Source of the DNA: Pycnopodia helianthoides
Lineage: Eukaryota > Echinodermata > Asteroidea > Forcipulatida > Asteriidae
Direction: 5' to 3'
Length of the DNA stretch: 64,000 nt
Assembly (NCBI GenBank): GCA_032158295.1
Contig: CM063260.1
Location: 1,374,001 to 1,438,000 of the forward strand
Part shown: piece after piece, positions 36,201 to 47,603 of the stretch
Position numbering within the stretch: position 1 is the stretch's first letter
Layout: each line of letters begins with the position of its first letter
The notes under the pieces: generated by a model
Databases searched by the model: none
What the model was told of the DNA's origin: nothing
The model's input: the letters and a program-made list of their open reading frames with translations, nothing else
Made by a program: the position numbers and the translations under genes

Positions 36201-36610
36201 GACAAAACCTAGCACTCTTTTGGACGCATACATGAAACAAAACAAATATCGCGGCAGTAATGATGGAGGTTTGAAATTATCCATTACGATTAACGTAACA
36301 AGTGTTTATTATAAAGCACCCCAGCCAGTTAAATATTACATCAACAGGAGCTGAGATAAGTGAATTTTTACGGCAAGAAACCAAATCTGTAATGTACCAT
36401 GTTATCTCTCGAGTTATTGCACCTGTCGTGAAGACCGGTATCTGGTATCCGAAATCGGTGTTGCAAACAACGATCGATTACCGCGGCTTTACTTGAGTAT
36501 TTCGGCCTCGAAATCGCCCCGTGTGCGCTCTTGTGTGTCCTTGCAAGACTTAGTGTCTGGGAATCGGGATGGGCAGAAATCTCTGTTATTGCTGATCTTC
36601 GCGCTATATA
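36201..36610. other. Non-coding stretch, nothing recognised
   Basis: No repeat ends or gene signals were seen. Confidence 0.5.
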
Positions 36611-36989
36611 GACCCCCTTGCATATGACGTCACACCCTCTAACAGCGCCCCCACTGAGGCAAAAGAAGGCAGACCATTGGACGACGGCTGCTCTTGGTGC
36701 GTATGGTAAAAACGTGCGCGCGCGACGTCAGGGCACCATGACCAGTAGCCCGAACATCTGACGTCACACTTCAAAGCTCGTGTTTTACGCCAGAGACCGG
36801 CTTTGACCGCACCTTTGACCTCGCATCCCATTGCGGTCTTGCAGATAGAGGACCAGTCGAACAGGGGACCAGTAGCAGTGGCCATCTCTTTGATTAATAG
36901 ACCGGTGCCTGTCCTTATCCTTGCGGATAAGGACAGCAGCGGACCAGTCTACATGACCAGCAGCTTTGCGCGTTATATGCAAGGGGGTC
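36611..36989. mobile_element. 379-bp inverted-repeat element (GACCCCCTTGCATAT ends)
   Basis: The left end GACCCCCTTGCATATGACG (36611-36629) and the right end, as its reverse complement GACCCCCTTGCATATAACG (36971-36989), differ at one base. GACCAGTAGC occurs twice inside. A perfect hairpin GTCCTTATCC, TTGC, GGATAAGGAC lies at about 36911-36934. No clear target duplication was seen. It is non-autonomous, superfamily unknown. Confidence 0.75.
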
Positions 36990-37519
36990 AAGTCGCGTTC
37001 GTATTCGAACTTCCGGAATAAAAAAGTTCGTCTGCCTGAAGCGCCGCCAGAATTACGGGGTGTCGGGAACTATGGTTGCCGTCGGACTAATTAACTTTTT
37101 TTGAAGAATACAACTACAGCACTGACCACACTTTTCCAACCCTTTCCCCCTCTTCCTCCCCCTCCTTATAAATCAAACCAAGTGACACCTAAATCACTGG
37201 CTCTTGTTGTATCCGTGGAGAAGCGTCATAATGAGAACCACCACCGCCACGTCTCATCAAATAATATCATAAAGGCTATCCTTGAAGGGGTCGTCTCTGC
37301 GCATTCATTCACTGACTTTTTTGGGGGGGGAGTCTTGTTTTCTTCTCGTCTCCAATTTACAAAACTGCTCGACATTCCTGAGAAGTTATTCTTCCCTTCT
37401 TCTCTAAACCCAAGAAGGGCATCACAATCACTGTTCATATAGTTAAAATACAAAGGACTCCTTGTTAGCACGGCCACTTGAAGCAGGATTTTCCTTGCCC
37501 TTTTTGTATTTTATGGATC
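36990..37519. other. Non-coding stretch, nothing recognised
   Basis: Includes a pyrimidine-rich segment (about 37135-37165) and a G run at about 37323. No gene was recognised. Confidence 0.5.
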
Positions 37520-37552
37520 CATGGAGGTAGAAATAAATTGTCTACCTCCATG
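37520..37552. repeat. CATGGAGGTAGA palindrome, copy 2
   Basis: CATGGAGGTAGA, a short spacer, then TCTACCTCCATG: a 12-bp inverted pair around 9 nt, related to the perfect palindrome at 23257. Confidence 0.85.
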
Positions 37553-39326
37553 ATGGAACTGGCACGTGACACACACGTTGCATTTTGCGTATGACCGTTA
37601 AATATGGAGTTATGCAATCCATTATAGGACGGGTACGGGTAAAGGATTTGGTATGGATAAAACATTATTGTTTATTCTAGTCTGAAAGCTTACTGATAAT
37701 GAATATCATTCAAAAACCTTTTTTCTGTTAAATATTCCCCCCTGAAAAGATAAACACTGTCTGTGACTATTTTGTCAGCTCTGCCAATCCTGTATCATAC
37801 ATTTAATGACATCCATAAATCCATGTTCAAAAATCATCAAGGAAGGGTACGGTAAGCTTGCGGCTGCTGTATCGTTGTTACCACACGGTACTTTCCCTTC
37901 AATACCCCCCTGTAAACTCAAAGTGTGCCAATAGACGATAAGTACTTTGTTGACTCAAGTCAAATTGGAAATCGCGTATATGTATCGATCAGAAATAGAT
38001 TACACATTGGTGGACCTTGGATTGGAAATCTCACTCTCTAGCTGAGTGAGCCATCTCTATCTACACAGACATCAACCGGGTCGAAGCCCCCCGGTCTCCC
38101 CCATCTCTCTCGCTGTCCACCCCCTCCCCCACCCTCTCCCCCTCCCTCCCTCTTGCTGTCCCTCTCTTCTGTATTCTGCTGAATTTTCTCACCGGGCCGG
38201 ACAAAATAATAATCCTAGCAACGAAATCGAGAGCAGTGCGTGCGCGATGTCCACTGTCACAGGGCACAATGACAAAGATGACACGCAGGCAGGGGGGCCC
38301 CGAGACCTTGGTGGGGAATTATCTCGATAAGCAATGGACAACAAACCCGTCCACTCGTCGTCAAATCATCCGCGAAAGCGTCCTTCTTTCTTTTTTAACT
38401 CCGAAAGACAAAAATAGATCAGGTGCCTTAGGAAGTGGTGATTTATTTGCGTCTTGAATTAATTCAATTTGTTTAGCGAATTCAGAAATATCCTTACCCC
38501 ACAGGAATCTCACCACAAGCCTTGGCTTCTAGATGATGCCTCCATACTAATCTTATGTTCTGCCTTGTAAATTATGCTGTTTTGGGTTACTTCTTTAAAT
38601 TAGTGTTTTTGGCTATGTACTGTTTGGAAATTTATCATGAAGTATGGACATAAATGGGAGTTTGAATTGGATCAGACTCAACCAACCAGTTTACACGAAG
38701 GGTTTTGTGAATGATCCAAAATAATTGTAAATGAACGCTGCAACTATATACCTTTCACCTAAGTTGTACACTGGCTGCCGAAAAATCGCAATACCATTAT
38801 CGGGGATTTTGTCAATACGCAAAATAAAAATATTGTGATAACGTCCCCGGCGGTCATCTGAACTGATAGGACAATACGTGTTGCTACGGGTGTGTTTTTG
38901 TTTGATGTAAAACGTGTCCATCTTTCCCATGGGTTACGAGATGGGTTCGACCCCCTGTGTCGTGTGCCCCTGGCAAGTTATCTTTAAGATTGTGTTGGTG
39001 CTTTGTGAACGTGAGTGTAAATAGCAATATCTGAATTGCTGATGTGTTTTGGAAAGGCTAGAGATGTCCTATGTACACATCGTGGCACACTGCTTTTTAT
39101 AACGAACACCCATTACAAATTATAAGCCTGATTGCTCTTGTATATTCACTGAATAGTTTTCTTCTAATTGTTCGTCTTATTTATTTTTTTGACAGTCCCA
39201 CCTTCTTGGTTGTACTCTCAAGTGGCGGTAAACATCAGTGACGCTATTGTCTTGAGGTAAGCTTTCAGTGTGATACTTTATACTTATACCATGTGACTAA
39301 CATAGATCTTTTTGTTGAGTCTTACC
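37553..39326. other. Non-coding stretch with a polypyrimidine tract
   Basis: AT-rich apart from the C/T tract at about 38085-38172. Frames of up to 94 codons overlap the tract on both strands and are compositional. The nine bases before 39327 (AGTCTTACC) are the left target duplication of the next element. Confidence 0.5.
38117..38152 (-). other. G-quadruplex-prone tract
   Basis: On the minus strand this tract has at least five runs of three or more G separated by one to three bases (GAGGGAGGGAGGGGG, then AGAGGGTGGGGG, then AGGGGG). It fits the usual G-quadruplex pattern; a polypurine triplex is also possible. The function is unknown. Confidence 0.7.
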
Positions 39327-39522
39327 TTCGCTCGTCCCCAGCGCCTTGCCTTAAAACCAAAGGCGCTGGGATGGGGTTAACGTTAATGCTCAGTCTCAGT
39401 ACCATCATGCATCACACTCACACTGCAAGCACTGCATGCATGACGTACTTCCTGAACAAGAATATGTGCAAGCTAATTAGCCCATCCCAGCGGTCCTGGA
39501 CAGGCCGCTGGGGCCGAGCGAA
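39327..39522. mobile_element. Mutator-like MITE, copy 2 (196 bp)
   Basis: The ends are TTCGCTCGTCCCCAGCG and CGCTGGGGCCGAGCGAA, 17-bp inverted termini with one mismatch. AGTCTTACC flanks it exactly on both sides (39318-39326 and 39523-39531), a perfect 9-bp target duplication. Nine-bp duplications are characteristic of the Mutator superfamily. The interior is nearly the same as the copy at 30166. It is non-coding. Confidence 0.88.
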
Positions 39523-39531
39523 AGTCTTACC

Positions 39532-41505
39532 AACCAGTGGTGTGCGAAAGTATTGACGGCCTTCACGGCAAAAAGCACAATAATTTATCATGTGCCGGTA
39601 ATACAATAATGCTACCAAATTACCAAATCACTGATAAATCAATTGTGCTGCCCAAAACACATATTCTTCGTTTAGCTTTTAAATGGCAGATTTTCTGCAA
39701 ACCCAGTTAGGGGGGCCTATGTAAATTACTCAAGGCCGTGGTTGTCAGGTTTTTTTGTCAACAAATGTAAAGTTTGTTGATGTGCAATTGTCTTTTTATA
39801 GTTGAGGTTTTCCCCGCGTTTTTATCACTTACGTTTTCTAGGGAAATGCTGCAGAATGCAAGAGATAAATTGCAGTTATGTAGTTTGTACTTTCCCGCCA
39901 AAATATGCGAACACTTGTCGCACTGGATATCCACATTTCCCGCCTCCTGAATCCGGCAAAGAACAAAATAAAGAAATGCTTTTTGTTTTACAACTCATGA
40001 AAAAAAGGTCCCCCTTTTTACTTGTTTGTTCCCACCAGAAGGAAAGACACCCGGAGGGGTTATTTGGGTAGCGCATTTGTATTACACCGAACCCTCTTAA
40101 CACCTTGTGCAAAGTTGCAAAGCATTGTTTGAAAACAGTAAAAGGAAGCCTGCAAAACACGACGGCGTCCTTTGCAAAAGGTACAATTCCTCTTTCACTT
40201 ATCCCAAATCCCCCTCAAAAAGCATCTTTTCCCTCTTCAGTCCTCATCACATACACGGATTTTCTTCTTATTATCTTCGCTCTTTGGATAATTTACAGAG
40301 TATGTTTTTCCCTCGGTCCTTTTTTTCTCTTCAGCGTGGGCTTTTGTGCCGCACGTACCCCGGGAGACGAGTCGATCGCCTCCGGTGAGATCGCGGCAGC
40401 AGCCGCCCTCTCTCTCCATTGTTCGTAGGGCGCAGATTACCGCGAGACCGCACACAACTGATCAGTGCGTCGTCCCCAATTTTCTAAACACCCCCAGTCT
40501 GTTATTTACTACGTCTCATCCGGGATCATCTCGTCTTTTGGTCTTATTTTGGAACACGGTTTCCAAACCTCCAAACAGTGGAAACTTAATGTGGTCACGA
40601 AAGAGACTTATCTACTTCGTGATTCGTGAACATGGATTGATGGATGTCACTTAAAAGGTGTTAAACAGGATTGGTCGAGCTGACAAAATAGTCGCAGACA
40701 GTGTTCATGTTGTGTGTGATCAACCTTACACATGAAATAACAAACCTGTCAAAATTTAGACTTAATCCGTTGTGTGAGTCAGGAGAAAATAATGGTGGAA
40801 AAAACCGTGCCTAATTTTCAGCATATAAACACATTATCCTTAATTTGGGTTGTAACAACCGAAATCAGCTGTTGCCGTTTTGTGTGGTGCAGTTTTCTCG
40901 AACGTGACTGATAAACATCTCTCGGAAAAATGGTTCTAGTATGAACTTCATTATCAGTAAGCTTTCAGACTAAAATTAAACAATATTGTGTTTTTGTCCT
41001 TAACCGATCCCGCATTATACTTTTAAATTCTCGTTATCGGCATCAGCTGCTGCTGCCCGTGTTTGTGCTCTGAAGAATAAGAAGTGTTATTTTAAGTCAA
41101 TTTCATAAGCCATTTCGAGATAATGGTGGACACAATACTAAGACACTATTAGGTTTTGGTAAATTTGTCTGTATACACCCAAACCAAACAGTGCACTCCT
41201 ATAGTGTCCGCCATATCTCAAAAAGGCTAATGGTGATGCTTGCCGCGGAATTCTGCGTTTACACTGGGTGGAATCATAATAGGGTGTCAAAAGAACATAA
41301 CTCTGTTACAGTGCCATCAAATTTCGCAAATAAACTACAAATCTCCCTCTTTCGCTTTCTCCATCTCCAAAAACAAAATGAAGACAGTGGGTCTTAGGAT
41401 AGTTTTGCTCTGAAAATACAAACGGAGGCAAAAGTTCCTCTCTCCAAGGTTGCAAGACGTAACTCTTTGTGGTAAATCTTTGCGGGTGCTAATCTCCTTT
41501 TTATA
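39532..41505. other. Non-coding stretch, one short dispersed repeat
   Basis: Frames of about 90-107 codons (39876-40654) overlap one another on both strands without recognisable domains. A GC-richer patch lies at about 40340-40450. The dispersed repeat at 40905-41005 is listed separately. Confidence 0.5.
40905..41005 (+). repeat. Short dispersed repeat, copy 2
   Basis: TAGTATGAACTTCATTATCAG and AGCTTTCAGACTAAAATTAA correspond to 13195-13290. No ends or family were recognised. Confidence 0.6.
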
Positions 41506-41580
41506 GGAGTGTTGGCTCTGTGAAGAGCCGATGGGTTTGGCTCGACGTTTCGAACAGTGTACTCTGCTCGTCTTCAGGAG
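41506..41580 (-). mobile_element. Hairpin-bearing Penelope-like terminal fragment, copy 1
   Basis: Minus strand, in order: CTC, CTGAAGAC, a hairpin (GAGCAG, AGTACA, CTGTTC), GAAAC, GTC, GAG, a linker, then a second hairpin (GGCTCT, TCAC, AGAGCC). The G-U pair in the first stem relative to copy 2 keeps the pairing. The CTGANGA and GAAAC-GTC order recalls a hammerhead ribozyme core, with one extra base after CTGAAGA. Hammerheads are known in Penelope-like elements; the assignment here is an inference. Confidence 0.5.
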
Positions 41581-42227
41581 AAATAAACGCAGTTTATAGA
41601 GCTCTATGCGCACGCTATAATGAAACAAAGGAGACATGTTAACGCCCAAAGTGTCCCCACACCAACAACCCTTCACGCACCACTCGTAAGACTCCAAGCG
41701 TATCCGTAGCATAAGTCAATTGCCCGGAGCATCCCAGAGCGAGGAGGGCTAGGGCAGTTGAATGACCGGCTGGACGGCCGGCTGTCGTTCAGATACCCCG
41801 CGCAAATTAACCGGACTGTTTGGTTAAAACAAACGGTGAGAACTTGAGCCCACAAATCTTGGCACAACATACGCACACGTTTTAACAATATTGGGGTGTG
41901 CGGCCTATGGCTCGTGAAAATATACATGACCTGATTGTCAGTTAATTGGTTTCAGATAAAGTGAATTCCAGTATCGATGTCCAAATAAATCAAGAGCAGA
42001 GAATTTGGGAATAAGGATGGGGCTGTAAGGCTAGTCACTTCGTGCATGACGTCACAATGTACAGTCGCTGTACGGAGGAGTGCGGGTTGTTTCTAAATGG
42101 GTGCGAGATGGGTCAACCATGGTGGTACATTGATGTAATGAATAGTGTTATTTCATTCCTTTTTTTTGGGGGGGGGTCAAATCAAGACTATTTTACCTAG
42201 TAAGCAAAGACTATCAGAATAATCAAA
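41581..42227. other. Non-coding stretch, nothing recognised
   Basis: A G run lies at about 42168-42177. A pair of CCGGCTGGACGGCCGGCTG-like words lies near 41767. No gene was recognised. Confidence 0.5.
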
Positions 42228-42440
42228 ATGGTTGTTTCTTAAACGGATTGAGAATCCGTAAGAGGGGAACAGTGACAGATTCCCTCTGTGGGTTATTATC
42301 TGTCGTGTCCATGCGTTTTCTTCCACCATGGTTGTTTCTTAGGACGGATTGAGAATCCGTAATTGGGCAGCGTGATTCCCTCTGTGGGTTATGTCTGTCG
42401 CGTCCATGGCGGGGTGTTCTTCCTCCATGTGTCCTCTGTG
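42228..42440 (+). repeat. Two-unit tandem duplication, period 100 bp
   Basis: Units start ATGGTTGTTTCTTA at 42228 and 42328. They share ACGGATTGAGAATCCGTAA (itself containing the inverted pair ACGGATT and AATCCGT), ATTCCCTCTGTGGGTTAT and a CTGTCGYGTCCATG block. Confidence 0.9.
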
Positions 42441-42780
42441 ATGATTTCTACCTCAATGGTTTACGGCCTTCCCCTCCTTGCTCTATGGTTTGACCATGAT
42501 GAGGCATAGAGAAGATGCAGCTAGAGAAGCAGTACGATTAAGGAATTTAACAAGTTAGATTTTACTCTTGACACTTTCCAGGACTCGATTTCACAGACAC
42601 ATATTCGTCTGAAGATGAGTAACACTGTCAAAGTGATTTGTATTCTTGCATCACTTTGCCTAGCAATTAAGATTGATAACATCTTAAGATCAATCTTAGC
42701 TCTTCTGTGCACTCCAATCAGCCCCTGTATAGATAAGAAAAGACTATAAATAAATAGTAACATTGCGGTATTTAGATCTC
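42441..42780. other. Non-coding stretch
   Basis: TTTCTACCTCAATGG near 42446 is a half-site of the GGAGGTAGAAA palindrome family. Nothing else was seen. Confidence 0.5.
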
Positions 42781-42858
42781 TTTGTGGGAGTGTTGGCTCT
42801 GAAAAGAGTCGGTGTGGTCTCGACGTTTCGAGCAGTGTACTCTGCTCGTCTTCAGGAG
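42781..42858 (-). mobile_element. Hairpin-bearing Penelope-like terminal fragment, copy 2
   Basis: Minus strand: TCTC, CTGAAGAC, a hairpin (GAGCAG, AGTACA, CTGCTC; six pairs), GAAAC, GTC, GAGA, a linker, then a second hairpin (CTCT, TTTC, AGAG). TCTC and GAGA can close a short outer stem, giving a hammerhead-like outline. About 1.3 kb from copy 1, same orientation. No protein-coding remnant lies between them. Confidence 0.5.
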
Positions 42859-45214
42859 AATGTTATAGATGGTATATTTACCATAAGTTTGTACAACCCA
42901 TTCTCATAATGCAACATGTGCTCGAAAAACATCAAGTATTGTCTCGCAATGATGACGTGGTGTCTACAACGCCACACGTGAATGCCAATCACGCCTCAAC
43001 CTTGTCCACAAACCAGTCGATCCCATGACTGTACGCCACGGTAAATCCAGAGTCAGCTCTATCAAAATGGGGGTCATGGGTAACCCCCATCGGGGAGGAC
43101 GAGGTTGCCTCTTGAGACGGCACCCATCACCTCATCCCGCAACTATGCCGAGGTTTAAGGGGACAGGCCATTAATGAAACCCACGGATCGGTTACCGTCA
43201 GGTCAACTGTAAGGTCAGCCGGCGGTATCGTGGGAGGTACCACGGGGATGTTTCGGAATTCAAAAGTTGTAAATTTTGTTTTGCTTTTTTTATATATATT
43301 TTTTTATGGCCGCTCATGCTAAGTATTTGAAATAATGTTCACAAGAGTTATTGTGGCGTGTCCTCTATACGTGCACGTGCACGCCAACTCCTGGCCCGTT
43401 CCCGCCATCCTACAATCTAGACAGTTTTAAGAGGAATACCAATTCCTACCTTCAGCTTCCCTGAGTTATTATCATCTGAAATATTTTCTTCATGTCATGT
43501 AGCCTTTTACCAAGAGTGGCTTTTAGCCTTGTTTTGGGCGAACTTGCAGAATGTTCTCTTTTTTTCAAATTGTATACATTAGGCGTTTTCAATTTGTATG
43601 TGTCATGAAACAACAGGCTTTTATCCGGTAAACTTCACCTGAATACGCCAACTCGTGTCTGATGTGATTATTAGAATATTTACAAATGCCAACCGCAATA
43701 GCCACCGATGACATTTGAACTCAGGGTAAAGATGACGATGTAAAAAAGGAGTGGTTGTTTCGTATGACGCCAATTTCCAATTCTTGCTGTGTCCATGAGT
43801 CTCTACCGAGGCTGAGTGGCTAGGGTGATGGGGCCTCTGGCCGGCTAGTGGGTCCTATTAAAGGCCGCGGCCTCCCTGCCATACGCCCGGCCCTCCAGCC
43901 CTCTAAACCACGCTAATATTTTCTTAAGTAAGTATCTGGGCAGAACGGAATTTTTGTCTTCTTCCTGAATGACTGCCGGCCTCGACGGGACACCGATAAC
44001 ACAAAAAAACCTTTTAACTGGACCAAAATTTCCCCCTTTTTTCACACGTGTGCGCTTGGGGACACATTTTATCACCAAGTCACTTCAGTTCGGTTTGTAA
44101 TGGAACCTAGTGTTTATTCAAAGTAAATGACAATTAAGTTGGTGTTTGCGAACCCCCCCCCTCCTCAGTTGAATTTGTTAAAAAAAATAATACTAGTTAG
44201 GTATGTTTCAAGAAACTTAATGATGGTATTAGGATGAGGTATTTTGAAACTTAGGAGCGCACCAGTGTGAATGGAACCCAGACCGCCGCCTACAAAATTG
44301 GGGTCACCAAAAATCTCGTATGTACATGTATGTAGAGGTACAAATTTGACGCGATAGCACCCCCCCCCCCCCACACACACACACACACACACTCACACAC
44401 ACCCCACCCTCCCTGTGTGTCTATTTGGCCTTGCGATTGGTGACCCTAAAATACGCTTCAATAAACACAGAATTGTTACTTTGTCAAAACAACCATTTTC
44501 TCGCAGCTCGGCAGTCGCCAGTTGATCGTCGACCCCCGGTCATTTTTGAAATATTTACAATCGCCGTGTCTGTACACCAATATCCATATAGATCCTTCAT
44601 ATCTGTCAGGTGACCGCGTGGGTGTCCGTAGTTTAATTTACACGAAGTTTACATCGCTGCCGTAAAATATTGTCACTTTCAAGGCGAAGCTTGGACATCA
44701 GACACGGGCCGCCAAAGGTACAACAACCTCCGAGCTGTCCGCATCTTGTACTCTAAATAATCAAGACATAGTGGTTTCAGCAATGCATCATTATTTGCTG
44801 TACCCAAACAGACGACCGCCAGGTCAACAGGGTCGGTCGTTTCCCGCCCGAAGGTTGTCCGCTCTTTCCCCCCGGTCGGTCTTAATGGAGAAAATGCACG
44901 CCAACGGTGTAGCCTTGTCCACACTAAACACATTTTACCATCAGAGTTTTACTGCAGATAGATAGTCAATATTTGTCCGATGTGGGTTTTATGAATGTCC
45001 AATTGTTTAACGTGTAGACATGACTTCTTCGTAGTTTGAATCGAAGGAAAACCTCTTGAAGTTCGGTATTTTAAGTAGCAAGCCCTACGGTTACACATGG
45101 AAGTTGTTTTTAGATTCAAACTACTTTGTTTTGTGGCGTGTAAGCTTTGTGTAGATGTAGAAGGAAGTAACTATTGCTAGAAAACTCGCGGGTACAAGTC
45201 CCGGAAGGCCCATC
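42859..45214. other. Non-coding stretch, nothing recognised
   Basis: Unique-looking sequence. A weak A-box-like GGCTGAGTGG near 43811 lacks a matching B box. Frames of up to 84 codons have no recognisable domain. Confidence 0.5.
44360..44402. repeat. Poly-C followed by AC dinucleotide repeat
   Basis: About 13 C, then an (AC)n run interrupted once by TC, ending near 44402. Confidence 0.95.
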
Positions 45215-45265
45215 TTTGTTGGGGGAGTGTTGGCTCTCATGAAAGCCGTTGGTCTTGTTTTGGAA
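45215..45265 (-). repeat. Partial third copy of the hairpin fragment
   Basis: Shares TTTGTTGGGGGAGTGTTGGCTCT with the copies at 41506 and 42781; its hairpin is GGCTTT, CATG, AGAGCC with a G-U pair. The CTGAAGAC half is missing. Confidence 0.55.
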
Positions 45266-45276
45266 GGGCATTTGTG

Positions 45277-45341
45277 AGGATTAGTCAGAGCAATTAAAGG
45301 ATTAGTTCAAACAATTAAAGGATTAGTCAAAACAATTAAAG
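45277..45341 (+). repeat. Three-unit tandem repeat, about 21-23 bp
   Basis: GGATTAGTCA or GGATTAGTTCA followed by variants of GAGCAATTAAA, three times in succession. Confidence 0.9.
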
Positions 45342-46073
45342 ATGGACATGAAGTTCCAAAAGCACTGATTTTTCGACTACCATATTTCGTTTCTCTTTTC
45401 TCCCGAGCCAAAGGGTTCAACTCTTGAAATTACCGGCGGGCACTTTCCCCAAAAGAAGGGGAGGGTTTGCCGCCCATCTTTCACCCGCTCCCATGGTATA
45501 GGCTTGACAAGCTTTATGCATTTGGGGATACAAACAGCAGAAGCAATACAAAAATGGTGTCCTTTTTTGTAAAAAGCCAACTGCCTGTACCATGTATGCC
45601 AGGCCTATCCTATCCTTACGGTGGAGAAATAAACAGTTATACGAATTCGCTGTATAGATAAGTCAACAGAGAAACCAATAACTCGACTCCTGTTGGCTTT
45701 GGTCCGATCGATCTAACCTCTCATTCAAGAACCGAAAACGACAAAAACAAGAAATCACTTAAAAAGTTTCTCCCTTCTGGCAATCGCAAGAATTTGGCGC
45801 CGAGCAAAGTGCACTTTGTTTATTGTGAAACTGGTTCGTCCTCGTCTCGGATCCTGTTCTAATGGCTTCTGCTAAACACTGAATCGCATACGGGAATGCG
45901 AGTCCGGCATCGGGCCATTTTAGTCGAAGAGTTTATGTCAACTCCTCCAAATTGCAGAGAGCGAAAGAGAGAGAGAATGAGACTAAACCGAATAGTACAG
46001 CAATATGCGTCCCCGGCGGGTATTGAAATATTTGGCGTGTACTGGGTACGAGCGACTATTGGCGCACACACAG
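45342..46073. other. Non-coding stretch, nothing recognised
   Basis: A GAGAGAGA-type run lies near 45965. Overlapping frames of 81-84 codons on opposite strands have no recognisable domain. Confidence 0.5.
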
Positions 46074-46458
46074 TTAAAGACACTGGACACTTGGTAATTG
46101 TCAAAGACCAGTCTTCTCACTTGGTGTATCTCAACATATGGATAAAATAACAAACCTGTAAAAACTTGAGCTCAATTGGTCGTCGAAGTTGCGAGATAAC
46201 TGTGAAAGAAAAAACACCCTTGTCACACGAAGTTGTGTGCTTTCAGATGGTTGATTTCGAGACCTCAAATTCTAATTCTGAGGTCTCGAAATCAAATTCG
46301 TGGAAAATTACTTCTTTCTCGAAAACTATGTCACTTCAGAGGGAGCCGTTTCTCACAATGTTTTATACTGTCAACCTCTCCCCATTACTCGTTACCAAGT
46401 AAGGTTCTATGCTAATAATTATTTTTAGTGATTACCAATAGTGTCCACTGCCTTTAAA
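46074..46458 (+). repeat. TTAA-flanked MITE, copy 4 (best preserved)
   Basis: Starts TTAAAGACACTGGACACT at 46074 and ends AGTGTCCACTGCCTTTAA near 46457, giving inverted ends inside TTAA. The centre has GATTTCGAGACCTCA facing TGAGGTCTCGAAATC. The interior aligns with 12807-13175 reversed almost throughout. It serves as the reference copy of the family in this window. Confidence 0.88.
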
Positions 46459-47603
46459 ATGGATCCAATAAGTCCACAGTATTATAACTGCATGATTGGT
46501 AAAGTTCGGAAAATTCATCCATTTACGAGTATGGTGCACACACTGTTAAAATGGGCACCAATAATTCCACAGTTTTAAGCACTACATGATTAGTAAAAGA
46601 TCGGAAAAATTATCATTTTCGATCGCAAAGCTATAACTTGGCACCATTAAAGAATATAGATTAATAAGTTATTCCATCCTAAACACGTACGGGAAAATTA
46701 TTGTCTCGTAAAGACCGCCAGAAACCGTTACGCAACTTGTGCACAAGTCAAGTTTACACGCGCGTCCGGCCGGAGCCATCCTATATATTATATAAAGGTC
46801 GATGCGGTAAGTTCCAATACGTGCACAGTCTATTGCGTTTGTCCCAAGTAAACGGCTACGACTATTGCTAAGGCTGTTACCAAGGACGTCATAATTTGTA
46901 TACACTTCAACGCACGATGACGCGGCGATCAGCCGTAGCCGCTGCCCTAGCCGCCAATTTGTACACAATTCAAATTATGCGCCATTTTCTTTTGGATGCG
47001 CAACACAAAAGCAGTTAATCTTTACTGAGTTGCGTGTGAAGAGTATGAATTCATGATGCTTATTTATGTTTTGTACATCAGTAGTTGTTTATGAACAGGA
47101 AGAGATTTTTTGGGAATCACTTTTTTAACAAACGTTGCCTACGTGAGAAAGCAACTCGCCTAGTTTTAACGACCCGAGACAACCTCACACACCACCGCAA
47201 TTTCCGTCAATTCGTATATAGACGGTACCGGTCGTCGTCGCTTTCCCATGAACGATGACGTGGTGTTTGTCGACTGAATCGAGTCAATAACCTGAGAAAG
47301 AGAAAAATCAGTTATTTATCATGAGACACATTTATAATTTAAAAAACATTTATTTCCATGCATAATCGTATCATTTTATTTCCTAGTGCCAACCGGTGCC
47401 GTGATTCTGAGGAAATAGTCATTTTTGTTACTCGCTAGGGGGCCATTGTACTATTCAATCCTGACACCCTTCAATGAACTGCCTGTAGTTCAAATAGATT
47501 TTAGTCTTTGACTCTCAAGAAGGTCTAGTGTTTTTACATATTATTTCCAGAAGAGTACATTATTTAAATATTCCCAAGAAACGTGCATTAGCTAGGTATA
47601 GAC
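46459..47603. other. Non-coding stretch, nothing recognised
   Basis: Contains a GCCGTAGCC-rich short segment (about 46930-46955) related to 51050-51095 and 63550-63595. A 99-codon minus frame (46669-46968) has no recognised domain. Confidence 0.5.

Noticed and set aside
42821..42858. Canonical hammerhead ribozyme call
   Set aside because: There is an extra base after CTGAAGA, and stem III would have no loop; kept only as a hammerhead-like finding.
43801..43860. tRNA-like SINE head at GGCTGAGTGG
   Set aside because: No B box at the expected distance and no SINE body.
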